Shown here in pieces: positions 31,457 to 41,091 of a DNA stretch of 64,000 nucleotides. The stretch covers positions 2,542,001 through 2,606,000 of the forward strand of contig CM074130.1 of assembly GCA_037178625.1 (NCBI GenBank), in the 5' to 3' direction. A program made the position numbers and the translations under genes. Within the stretch, counting starts at the first letter, position 1. Every line of letters begins with the position of its first letter. This DNA is from Skeletonema tropicum. Its lineage: Eukaryota; Bacillariophyta; Thalassiosirophyceae; Thalassiosirales; Thalassiosiraceae. Below the pieces are notes generated by a model, which ran no database searches, was not told the DNA's origin, and was given only the letters and a program-made list of their open reading frames with translations.

Positions 31457-33092
31457 TTACTCTGTCGCCAAATCCCAAGGAACTGTGGTGGTGTGCGCTG
31501 GGCCTCTTTTGATCCACAACTGCATCTCACGAAATGCCTTCGTTGAGATAAGACCTTCGATGTTATTACCGTCGGCCAGTAGTGATTCAACTATTTTGTA
31601 TTTGGCTAATCGTCCGTCATTTGTGGACTCATTTTCTTGATTGAGGAGCCATTCTACAAACATGCTACTGCCATCATCTCCTTTATACAGCAGTAGCATC
31701 CTCACACAACAACCACGCGAAGCCATCGCTCTCAACACGTTGTATGCACCCAGTCGCTCTTCCACAAACGGAGATTTAGCAGATGCCAACACGCACTCTG
31801 TCGGGTCCTTTTGATTATTTGCCTCCCCGAGTGCATGGTAAAGTGAAAGAGAAATGTAATCAGTAGGTCTTCTCGTACATGCGGCCTCCTCGTCTTGCCA
31901 AATCGCAGGTTCAATGACCTGAGATAATGATGACAATATGGCTGACTTCAGTTTAGGCTGCGACGAACGACTGAGAAGTGAAAGCCAGCCATGTAACAGC
32001 GTCGTATCTTGTAGTATGGACTTCGACATCTCCTCAGTTGATGTTGCGCAAGACGCAACCAAAGACGAAACAGCATAGATATACGACAGTCTATCGCTTT
32101 CCCCTCGCGGTTCAAGTGCATGCAATGCGTCCTGAAAGCTTCCCAAGAGAGAATGGAATTTAGTTTGCGTGGATTCTATAACCGAGTTTGAAGAAGATAT
32201 CCCCACACGACATATTTCAGTTATCAGGCGCAATGCAGCATACCCATTGATCGTGTCGAATTCGACATCCTCACTTGAACTTCCAATCAGATAAAGCAGA
32301 CCGCTATGTAATTTGTCATTTCCTAATAGAAATTCAGCCCTCTCATTTGTCATGGGACAATCTTTGCTCTCTGCAGCTAAGCCTTCAAGCGCATCCAAGG
32401 CTGTCATTTGCAGCAATGGATCGTTGTTCGGGAAGTCAAGTCCAAGATGTAGCAGTTTGTTCATGACGGCACCTGAATCATCACTTAGAGCTAAAGCTAC
32501 CTCTTTACCTCCCAGTAAACAAAGATCAATCATCAATGCTGCAATCCTCATTTGTGCCGTGGAAGATTCACGCAGTTTGTCTTTCTGTTGTTGCTGTAAA
32601 TATGTCCACAGTGTTGCTAAATGTTGGAATAATTTCTGACAAGTACCCGACTTGTGGAATTCATGTTTGTCAAATTTACACAATGCAAGTAGGGCGGCGT
32701 GAGCATCAGTAGATATACGAGTTTGCGTATCACTATTTGGTGCGACCAGCAGCTTGGCCAAAGCGAGAATGAGAGCATCCCCGACTTCATATCTTTGCTC
32801 TGTGTCCATTTTGGTAGTGTCAAATTTGTGCTCAATATCGAGACGGATCGCAGAAGCAGCGATGTTCATGTATTTCTGCGGAGATGTCTCGACGAGATGA
32901 ACTAGAATCGAAAGGGAGTTGGACGAGTCTATTTGAGGCAGCCACAACTTCGTGAGGAGGACGGCAACTACTCCATCGGGACCACCCAGCTTTGATTCCA
33001 GTATCGACGCATCTCGAGATGATACGCTTTTTTCACTTCAGCTTTGTCGCAAATGCAGACAGCGCATCTTCAGCATCTGATTGAGACACCAT
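31457..33092 (-). CDS. PSMD5: PSMD5-like 26S proteasome assembly chaperone (ARM/HEAT)
   Basis: An all-helical ARM/HEAT protein. Family-like stretches are DPLLQMTALDALEGLAAESK, SPFVEERLGAYNVLRAMASR and, at the C-terminus, AKYKIVESLLADGNNIEGLI with MQLWIKRGP, matching the end of animal PSMD5 (S5b). PSMD5 binds the base of the 19S particle during assembly. The best start is ATG 33092 (MVSQSDAEDALSAFATKLK). That frame meets TGA after 19 codons; the long frame begins immediately in +1 with EKSVSSRDASILESKLGG. The shift lies at about 33033-33042. Without it no ATG precedes the conserved part. The 3' end faces the SET gene with 68 bp between stops. Confidence 0.75.
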
Positions 33093-33414
33093 ACTTATTG
33101 ATTTTGTTCTCCCTGGGTTTATTGAGCTTGACTAGAGTAGATACTCTACTACTTATGCTATGCATCATTGTCATCATATAACTTCATGCATGATCATCTT
33201 TCGAAAGGGTTCGAAAGATTGAGGTCAATATGTGTCAATCTGACAGCACGACTATCCTGTCATAAGTATGCAACATTTGCACTCCGCTTGCTTGCTTTGC
33301 TCTTTGCTCCTCTTGCCTGCTCCTTGCTCCTTGCTCTCATGAGAGCTTGCGTCCTTGCAGTAGCATTAAGTACAACTGATCTCTCTTGATAATAAGTGAT
33401 CGTAATGACGCAAC
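33093..33414. other. Divergent intergenic region PSMD5 / plastid protein
   Basis: 322 bp containing both promoters. A CTTGCT/GCTCCTTGCT-rich stretch lies at 33285-33340. No gene is recognised. Confidence 0.35.
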
Positions 33415-34308
33415 ATGAATAAGGCTGTTTTATCACTTGTTATCACCATTCTCGCACTCTGCTGCTTTTTCCAGCAGTGCACAGGATTTTCACCCCCAGC
33501 GGCGATAGGAGTACATCAATGCGAAGGCAGCAAAAACTGCCCTTCGTCTCGAGAACGATTCCTCCTTTTGGCCAAAGCAACCGATGACGAAGGTCCAAGT
33601 AAAGTAAAGGACGCAGAAACGACATTGAATCTGTACGGAGAAGTAACTATTCTTTCTGAATCTGTGCCGCCTCCGCATGAAAAAATACACGAGTTCTTTG
33701 CACGTCCAGAATCTGCATCGTTGCTGCTTCGCGGGTCGAACAACAATGAAATAGTAGAGATTACCAATGTCGATGATGATCTCCGCGAGGCGTATAAACA
33801 ACAGTGCACGAAAGTTGATGCAAGCGTCCCTACGCCTGATGACCTATTCTATGATGTAACAACTAGTGGTGTTCGCTTCCCAGGTCTTCAAATTATGAGC
33901 GTTGCTACTATCGGGACAAAGGTAATCAAAGAAGGTCATGCAGGCTTTCCAGCCTATGAGTTTGTCCTAATTCGCGATGCAACGTTTGCAAAAGGAAGTA
34001 GAGTCTTTGTCTGGTTCTTCAACAAGGTGACTGGTAAAGACAAGGATAAGAAACGAGAGGATCAAGCTACGCAATCGTTGAATAGGATCAGAGTTCTACC
34101 CCTGGAAGATGGTTCAATAGCTTTTGAATGCAATGCCAACTTATCAATAAGCATCAAAATCCCTGCTGTCCTAATGAAAATTATTCCGAACAAAGAGAAG
34201 GCAGAGAAGACGGGTGGCGAGTCTTTGTGTGCAACATTGAATGGTGATATTCCACATTCTTTGAGTGGCTTTCGTCAAGAGTATCTAAATTGGCGTGACA
34301 ATAATTAA
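33415..34308 (+). CDS. Plastid-targeted protein of unknown function, possibly DUF1997-like
   Basis: 297 residues. A signal peptide (MNKAVLSLVITILALCCFFQ) is followed by GFSPPAA, a plastid cleavage-type motif. The mature protein is beta-rich: HEFFARPESASLLLRGSNNN, GVRFPGLQIMSVATIGTKVI, YEFVLIRDATFAKGSRVFVW and FECNANLSISIKIPAVLMKI. The last part resembles the lipid-like beta cup of DUF1997 proteins of cyanobacteria and plastids, in which conserved VxVxxP strands recur; this is a tentative match by pattern only. No catalytic motif is visible. A single exon; the start ATG is well placed relative to the signal peptide. Confidence 0.55.
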   Translation: MNKAVLSLVITILALCCFFQQCTGFSPPAAIGVHQCEGSKNCPSSRERFLLLAKATDDEGPSKVKDAETTLNLYGEVTILSESVPPPHEKIHEFFARPESASLLLRGSNNNEIVEITNVDDDLREAYKQQCTKVDASVPTPDDLFYDVTTSGVRFPGLQIMSVATIGTKVIKEGHAGFPAYEFVLIRDATFAKGSRVFVWFFNKVTGKDKDKKREDQATQSLNRIRVLPLEDGSIAFECNANLSISIKIPAVLMKIIPNKEKAEKTGGESLCATLNGDIPHSLSGFRQEYLNWRDNN

Positions 34309-34431
34309 TGTCATGGACACAAGAGCGATTTAATTGCAGCAACATTACACGCTATGCCTCTCTGGTCTATCCAATGCTTCTACTTGGATTCAACTTACAA
34401 CCGAAATAGAAAAGACCCGCATTACCTCATT

Positions 34432-34806
34432 TTAAGCGTGAAATCTTTGATAGTCAGGCACTTTTGATTTACCATCAACTCCACCCATCTTCTTCTTCTT
34501 CTTCTTTTTGGCAATTGGCCTCTGCGCCCTACCATCCCCCGCTCCACCCGAAGAAGAGGATGATGTACTACTATCGTCATCGTCCCCATCTTCTTCTGAT
34601 GACTCTGTTGATGACTCCCCAAATTCTCTTTGTTTGTGAAATATACAGCATCGTTTGCTCGATTTTCTTCCCATTCCTTCATTGTTTACTACATTTTCAT
34701 CCCATGTGACGTTTGATCGTGGCCGTAGTGAGAGTCGAAGTATTGGTGCTTCGATATCATTATTTGTTTCAGACTGCTGTGTGATCACCATTGTAGATGT
34801 TGCCAT
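34432..34806 (-). CDS. PPP1R11: Protein phosphatase 1 inhibitor PPP1R11/Ypi1
   Basis: About 124 residues from ATG 34806 (MATSTMVITQQSETNNDIEA). The diagnostic block is ILRLSLRPRSNVTWDENVVN followed by NEGMGRKSSKRCCIFHKQRE and FGESSTESSEEDG. It corresponds to the conserved (K)VxWxxxxVDNEhMgrkSSKcCCIy...FGESS block of the PP1 inhibitor-3 family, with NVTW near the PP1-docking KVxW position. The C-terminus is acidic then a Lys run (AKKKKKKKM). The family inhibits and chaperones nuclear PP1. The frame is open upstream of the ATG to 34908 but in a low-complexity sequence, so the shorter start is preferred. Confidence 0.85.
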   Translation of the reverse strand: MATSTMVITQQSETNNDIEAPILRLSLRPRSNVTWDENVVNNEGMGRKSSKRCCIFHKQREFGESSTESSEEDGDDDDSSTSSSSSGGAGDGRAQRPIAKKKKKKKMGGVDGKSKVPDYQRFHA

Positions 34807-34876
34807 ACCAGCTGCACCAGAAGATGCGCCTCCGCTACCATCATTTAAGGTGTATTGACCTAATCTTCTCTCATCA

Positions 34877-35152
34877 TTATTGCTCAGAATTATTTGCGGC
34901 GTTAGCATCCTGAATGTTACTAGAGGTGACCGCTTGATTGTTGAAAGATTCCATGCTTTCTAATTTTGCCTCTACGCATAAAAATAATTCTTCTGGATCC
35001 TTTCTATTGCAAGCGACAGCACAATCAGTGTGATGCCCTAAGTGTCTTCTTTGGGAGGTCTTTGGGTTGTTGGAGGTTGTTGGTTTGTTGTTTGTTGCTT
35101 CGCTGCCTTGTGCCGCAGTTTTGCTTTTGAGTACATACTTAAAAAACGACAA
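34877..35152 (-). CDS. Small ORF, possible Cys-containing protein, doubtful
   Basis: A 91-codon open frame without an ATG at its start. The interior, RRHLGHHTDCAVACNRKDPE and FLCVEAKLESMESFN, has coding-like composition. An ATG at about 35138 (MYSKAKLRHKAAKQQ) lies in a neighbouring frame and would need a shift to reach it. It could be a small gene of its own or a 5' exon of the PP1 inhibitor gene. No family is recognised. Confidence 0.25.
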   Translation of the reverse strand: MSFFKYVLKSKTAAQGSEATNNKPTTSNNPKTSQRRHLGHHTDCAVACNRKDPEELFLCVEAKLESMESFNNQAVTSSNIQDANAANNSEQ

Positions 35153-35500
35153 GTTACAAGTAGATAAGTTTATTGGTATATGCCAACCTATGTAGCAAAG
35201 GGAACACTCAGTCCCCGCTTTCCGGTGTTGGCGAGGTCATTTGAAAATTGAGGAAAATTGAGTCACATAAGAACAGATAAGAACAGATAAGAACTCACAC
35301 ACGAATAATACGACTCCCGTTGTCCCGCAACGTATCAGACTCTCATTGGCACGGGACCACGACCCAGCCATCGCCCAAAATCCCAAAATCTCAAAAATCT
35401 CCATCGTTCTCTTCATAATTTTCGTGGACGCTATCGCCGCCATAATCGTCATAATCATAATCCTCTCACCGTTCAAATTTTTGTTGAGATAAAAAGCAAC
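35153..35500. promoter_or_regulatory. Divergent intergenic region upstream of the kinase gene
   Basis: 348 bp with short direct repeats AAGAACAGATAAGAACAGAT at 35269-35292 (unit AGAACAGATA). No gene is recognised; the promoters of the flanking divergent genes are expected here. Confidence 0.35.
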
Positions 35501-37605
35501 ATGGTGTCAACAATGAAGGAACAACAGCAGCAGCAGAGCAACATATCTATGCCCAATATGTTAGAGCGGCTCTCTTCGTGCGACAGCTTCAGCACAAGAA
35601 AAAGTTACAACTTTCATTCTCAGTATTCGGTCGGTCCACAAGACAATGATCATTATTCAGGTGTCACCTATGACCTCGCCGAGAACGCGTTCATTCCTTA
35701 CTCAACAGTCCAATCGTCTGGACCGCCGTCACTACCTCTGAAATTTCCGGAGCCGACAGCCAATAAGTCTATTACAGTATCTACCGATGTCATTGATCAC
35801 ACTACGCAGTGTGTATTTCGCGCGTCAAATGTAATGATGCGTCGGCCTAATCATTGCAAGTCTTGTGAATCGCTGACACCACAATCGTCTACATCCAACA
35901 GCACACCATCTCATAGAGCAAATAGTAGCGATAACTCCCAGTTCAGTGCCTTTAATACACCGCGAGCTCCAGTTGCAGGTGCCTCGTCCAAAAAAACGCA
36001 GCATTCTCACAGAAGAACCAGTTCAAATACGCCACTGAAGAGTGTGCCTTGTGGGATGGAATGTGACCTACCAGATGTGGCTTACTGTGTGAGGAGAAAA
36101 ATCTGTGAGACGACCTATGGCTCCATTAAACTTTGTGTCGTGTTGAAAAGAGTCAATCGGAACATGGGGAATGTCAAAACAATTGACCAAAATAGTGGAC
36201 TTGATACGATTCGAGTTGAGCAGATGGACCAATCAGTCATATCCGAAGATCCTACCTGGGAGAACAACAGATGAAGTGGTGGCCGTGAAAGTCATCAACC
36301 TGGCAAAGTATCGATCATTCCACGGACGTTCACTAGAAAATCCTGTCAATGAATTGGCGGCACTGGAACTTCTTGGAAACTACCATCCCAATATCATTTG
36401 CTTGGTAGATGCGTTGCAAAATGACACTCATTTGTTCATTGTTACGCCATACATTTCCGGAGGCGATCCTTCCCTCAGCGCATCGTTGCAGATATGGAAA
36501 ATTCCCCATCTGGAAGAGTTCATGAGTCTCAAGCCAAGATTTGGTTCCAGCAGTTACTGTCAGCAATCAGTCATCTTCAGAAGAAGGGAGTATGCCATCG
36601 AGATTTGTGCATGAATAATATTATGGTGGATGAATATGGTGATCTTCGCATTCTGGACTTTGGACTTTGTCTAAGAGTACCATTTGCAGATCCCAATAAT
36701 AGGCGTCTGGTAACAGATGTGAGTGCAGATACTTCGCGTCGGTTGATGAAAGCTCAGGGGCAGGCAGGGAGTCGTGCTTACATGGCTCCAGAGGTAGCGC
36801 TAAATAAGGATGCGTTTGATGGATTTGCTGTTGATTTGTGGTCAGCAGGGATATTGCTGTTCGAGATGGTTGTGGGCAAAAGTGAGTAGGATTGCATCAT
36901 TCTTAAATTATCTCATTTGTTGAATCCTCTTCAATGATATACTCACCACCTCATTTCATCTCCTCTCACAAAACAGAGCCCTTTGCAATGCCTGACCCGA
37001 ATGATATCAACTTTCGTAGAATAGCCATTGATAGAGATCTTGATGGTTTCCTTCAAGCGAAGAATATTCATTTAGATGCAACTATTGTAAATTTGTTGCA
37101 GAAAATGTTGCTGGCCGACCCTGAGCAACGCCTGACTTTGTCAGAGATTGTAGAGCATCCCTGGTTGCGAGGTAGTCTTGGTGGAGCAAGTCCCGAACCG
37201 TCTGCAGCGGATAGGATGAGCTCGTGGTTCGTTGCAAACGATGCTATTGATGATGCGGGAGATATGAACCTGTCACAGTTCAACAGGCTTCGAGCAGACA
37301 CTTCATCATCAACCATCTTTACATTAGAGAAGGAAATGATTGAGATGGATGAAAATACTGTCGCTGAAAGCTGTGAAGGCCGGACATCACCTTTCTCCGA
37401 TATCCTGACTGAAGGAGAAAGGACGGATCGCTCGTTCAAGCCGAAGGCTTTTCCTTGCAAATTCAAAGCAAGAATTTGGTGGCGTGGCGTGATAAAAACC
37501 ATTTACGCGTCGATCTCATCATTGGTAAAGAAATCGAACAAGAATGACGTGACTACATTTTCTGGCGAAAAGAATCCAGTCAGTGGTACAGGAAGTTTAT
37601 GTTGA
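35501..37605 (+). CDS. Serine/threonine protein kinase (CAMK-like fold), one intron and two frame breaks
   Basis: The N-terminus is poly-Gln and Ser/Asn-rich. The kinase domain follows: YGSIKLCVVLKRV (start of the glycine-loop region), EVVAVKVINLAKY (catalytic Lys), HPNIICLVDALQ, LFIVTPYISGGD, HRDLCMNNIMVD (catalytic loop, Cys in place of the usual Lys after HRDL), LRILDFGLCL (DFG), YMAPEVALN, DLWSAGILLFEMVVG and HPWLRG. A 95-nt GTGAGT...ACAG intron at 36882-36976 is clear. Two breaks have no room for introns: +1 at about 36262-36269, just before the VAVK lysine, and -1/+2 at about 36467-36478 inside the GGD segment. Asp of HRD, Asn of NNIM and DFG are present, so activity is plausible. Substrates are unknown. 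Confidence 0.75.
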
Positions 37606-37754
37606 GGGACTAGCTAGAGAGGTCTCTAGAGTCATTGTTTGATGCGGTGTACATAAAGTAATAACTTCTTATAGAGCAAGAATTCTGCGTCACTATCTAA
37701 TAGGAAAACGTAATCCTACTGTCGCGTATCACATGTATGTTGCTATGCAGTCCA
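37606..37754. other. Convergent intergenic (kinase / ferredoxin-like 3' ends)
   Basis: 149 bp between converging stops. It contains the inverted pair CTAGAGAGGTCTCTAGAG at about 37613-37630, which could form a hairpin after the kinase stop. Confidence 0.4.
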
Positions 37755-38489
37755 TCACCTCTCTTGGTTGGCAGCCGCAGCTGCAGCTTCAGCCCTCTTC
37801 CTCTTTTTCTCTTCTGTGAGTCTCTTGATTTCTTCTTCCTGACTAATTCGTTCCTGATAATTCTTCTTCGCCTTTCTCCTATCACGGACGAATCCACCCA
37901 TACCCAATAAATTGTTCCAAAACCCCATGAAGAAACTTTTGACACTAAAGAACTTTCCAGACGAGACAACCTTGGCCTTTGTGCCCTTGACTTGGATGAC
38001 TAAAGTTGGATATTCGCCAGTTTCAGGATCAGGGGTGAGATCGGTAGGAACAACGTCGACACAGGGTTTTAGATACTTTCCATTGCACAATGAATCACAT
38101 GTGCCACACTCTCCTTTCCCGCATCCATACTTGATGTATTGACCTGCTTGGGATGCAACAAGCTTCAGTGGCTGACCAGGCATAGCAGAGGTTTTGATTA
38201 ATGTAGCATCCTCTCCTGTTCCTTGCTGGAATGTAATTGGAACTGCGCCAACTAATCCTTTCTCTTCAAGAGATAAGTCAGCTGAACTTTCGGCAAGAGT
38301 TGCCTTCTTCTTCCATTTTGGCACGTAGCGTTCTTTCTTGGCAGGTTTTTGTTTTTCCTCAGTTGACATGTAAAGCTGTGAAGAGGAAGATGATGTTCTA
38401 GCGGTAGATTGTATTGGGGATGGAGCAAATGCGCCACAGTAGCAAGCGAGTCCTATCGCGATGAGGAGTTGACGAAAGAGTAGTGCCAT
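37755..38489 (-). CDS. Plastid-targeted plant-type [2Fe-2S] ferredoxin-like protein
   Basis: 244 residues. Signal peptide MALLFRQLLIAIGLACYCGA followed by FAPSP, a textbook stramenopile plastid motif. A basic linker (KKERYVPKWKKKATL) leads to a ferredoxin-like beta-grasp: GQYIKYGCGKGECGTCDSLC, with the cluster ligand pattern C-x4-C-x2-C and the fourth ligand candidate in KYLKPCVDVVP. The C-terminal 70 residues extend beyond a normal ferredoxin as a charged helix (YQERISQEEEIKRLTEEKKR). The function is probably electron transfer or scaffolded redox in the stroma or thylakoid; the long tail suggests an interaction role. One exon, start ATG 38489. Confidence 0.8.
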   Translation of the reverse strand: MALLFRQLLIAIGLACYCGAFAPSPIQSTARTSSSSSQLYMSTEEKQKPAKKERYVPKWKKKATLAESSADLSLEEKGLVGAVPITFQQGTGEDATLIKTSAMPGQPLKLVASQAGQYIKYGCGKGECGTCDSLCNGKYLKPCVDVVPTDLTPDPETGEYPTLVIQVKGTKAKVVSSGKFFSVKSFFMGFWNNLLGMGGFVRDRRKAKKNYQERISQEEEIKRLTEEKKRKRAEAAAAAANQER

Positions 38490-39017
38490 CTTTTTGTTGC
38501 TCTCTCTAGATATGTATATTGCGCCTCGTTAGTAAGATGTAAGATGTTAGAGTTGCCTTCCAATCAAAATGATGGGATGTTTGGACCCGAACTCCATATC
38601 TCCATCCACATCGCAATAGAGTTGAGGAATGTTGATGGAAGATATTTTTTATCTTCTCCAAAAAAATTTTATCCTTGCCCTCCTCTACGTGGAAGTGTGC
38701 CGAGGACAGACATTTGTAAGCTTCTAAGTATTTTAGATATTTGTGACACTTCTTCGTGTATCAATTAAATGATATTTGGGGAAGAAAAAGCTTGTGTTTG
38801 GTATCCGGTACTCCCTAAGTTCAACACCTCAGCGAAATAGGGTTCTTTGGGATCTTCCTCAAGATCAAGATCGCTTTGATCTCCCATCACCAACATTCCT
38901 CTCATTTTGTTTTCTAAGAACGCAATCAAGCATACTTAGCACATCAAAACATATACCTCTAGAGTACCAACGACATTGCAGATATACTTTCTACACTACA
39001 CCACCTATACATTCACA
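38490..39017. promoter_or_regulatory. Divergent promoter region ferredoxin-like / POR
   Basis: 528 bp between divergent start codons of two plastid-protein genes. No coding frame is convincing. The 100 bp before the POR ATG are AC-rich with repeated ACATT/CATATAC. Light-regulated co-expression is possible, but no motif was identified. Confidence 0.4.
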
Positions 39018-40989
39018 ATGATCCGCAAAAGCTGTATTGCACTCCTGGCCCTCGCGGTGGCAAGTACCGATGCATTTAAATTCATGTCGAACTGGCAACC
39101 GCCCAAGATTTTGACGGATGAGCAAAAGGTCAAGTTGGCCGCGATGGAAGAACGATTTGGAGATAGAAGTAAGTTCTATGCTAGATATTTCGATGAGTAT
39201 TTGCTATCTGTCACTTCCTTCTGAGTCGCTGACAAAACATTTCTTCCTCTCGATTTCTTGAATGCATTCAGAGCTAGTAGTCATCACCGGCTGTTCTTCT
39301 GGGCTGGGCCGACAAACCGTCAAAAATCTTCTTGCTACGAACAAATACCATGTTGTGGGCGCAGTCCGCGATGTAGATAAAATGGAAGCTGTTGCTGAAA
39401 TTGAAGAATTTGATATGGACAATTTCCACATCATGGAATGTGAGCTCAACTCTTTCGAGAGTGTCGAAAAGTTCTGTGACGAACTCGAGGAATATCAATT
39501 GGGCAAACCCATCGATCGCTTGCTTTGTAATGCAGGGTGTGTATCAACCCTCGTTGCCCTATGCAAAGTGGAGCGTTGATGGACACGAGCAGACTATGCA
39601 GATTAACTTCCTATCCCACTTTCTTATGGTTTCGAAACTTATTGATCGAATGAAGGACGCCCCTGACCCCCGTGTTGTGATGGTTGGATCTGTCACTGGA
39701 AACGACAACACTGTTGGTGGCGGAGGTGTTTATCCCATTGCTGACTTGAAAAATCTTGATGGGTTCAAGGCTGGGTTCAACAACCCTGTTGCCATGGCGG
39801 ATGGTTACGGATTTATTGGTGCCAAGGCCTACAAGGACTCCAAACTTTGTTTGATGATGATGTCCAATTTCCTTCACGCCAAATATAACCGCAATACAGG
39901 CATTGCTTTCTCCAGTATTTACCCTGGATGCATCGCTGAAACCCCCTTGTTCCGAGAGAAGCGAGCATGGTTCCGTAAATACTTTCCCATCTTTATGAAA
40001 TACATTACTGGAGGGTGAGTAGCTTTTGTGTGAAGTTGGCTCTTCTTGTTCATCAGATTACCCGTACTCAACCTTCTCGTTTCATATGTCACAGATATGT
40101 TGGTGTGGAAGAAGCCGGACAAAGATTGTTCCAGGTTGCACATGATCCAAGATGCAGCAAGAGTGGAGTGTACTGGAGCTGGAATGGAGGACCTCGTGAG
40201 GGAAGGGGTGCAGCTGCACTTGAGAAGTCAGGACAGATTAGTGGTGGAGGAGGAGCAGGAGGAGGATGGGATTCAATCTACGAGAATGACCAATCAGACA
40301 AGGTACACAACCTGGAACTCTGTGTCGATCTGTTCAAAACTGCTACTGACATTACTGGTGCACAATGGCCAGAGGCGAAGACATTTACAAGCCCCTGTCC
40401 TACTCTCAAAGTTATTAGTGCGGTCAGCGCAAACATGATTGCCAGAGAAGAGTTGAAACGCATGGCAGGTATGTAGATTGGTTACTGTTCGTCGCAAAAG
40501 AAAAATTTATCATTCGTCACCTCATCATAGTCACTCTTTCTAACTGAATTGACAGAGCGCCCAGGATTCAACGCAGATGGAACCCCTATCAAACTAGGAA
40601 AGAGGAGAAAGGCAGCACTTATCGCCGACAAAGTAATTGTGAAAGGTGTTCTAGGTAATACCGTCGGAAGGGTGGGAAAAATTGCAGGAAGGCTAATACT
40701 CGGAAAGGTTCCAGAAACGGCTACCACGGGATCGTTCCAAGAAGAGAAACCATTAGAGGAGCAAACTGTTACAGAGCCCACAAAAGAGTCGAGCTCTCCT
40801 GTAGCGGAAATTGAAACTACACAACCTTCTACTCCAATAATTGACATCGTAAATGAAGATGACACATCGGCGCTTGAGGAAGAGATCTTTGACCAGGTTT
40901 TTGCAAATGGAAAGAAGAGCGAAGATTCCAGTAAAGAGAAGGAATGGAAAGTTGATGTTGTGGAAAAGGAACTCGCCACTACAGCCTAA
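39018..40989 (+). CDS. POR: Light-dependent protochlorophyllide oxidoreductase (POR), four exons, one +1 break
   Basis: Exon 1 (39018-39168) encodes a signal/plastid presequence ([20 protein letters not shown]) and linker. Introns: 39169-39271, 40015-40094, 40469-40555, all GT-AG and frame-preserving. The SDR core has [14 protein letters not shown] (NADPH-binding), [47 protein letters not shown] (catalytic Tyr-x-x-x-Lys) and [15 protein letters not shown], followed by [11 protein letters not shown]: all POR hallmarks. POR reduces ring D of protochlorophyllide in light. One extra base at 39535-39538 (GCAGGGTGTG) shifts the frame after CNAG; the next frame continues [11 protein letters not shown], a POR-like sequence. 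The C-terminus beyond the SDR fold is extended and acidic. The Tyr/Lys pair is intact. Confidence 0.9.
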
Positions 40990-41091
40990 TTAGCAATCAG
41001 CAAGAAAGAGATACTATCAGGGGGCAATGGGGGATACTTATCAGAAGGGGAGATTGTAAATAATGTGTTTTCTTATCTAAAAAATAGTTCA

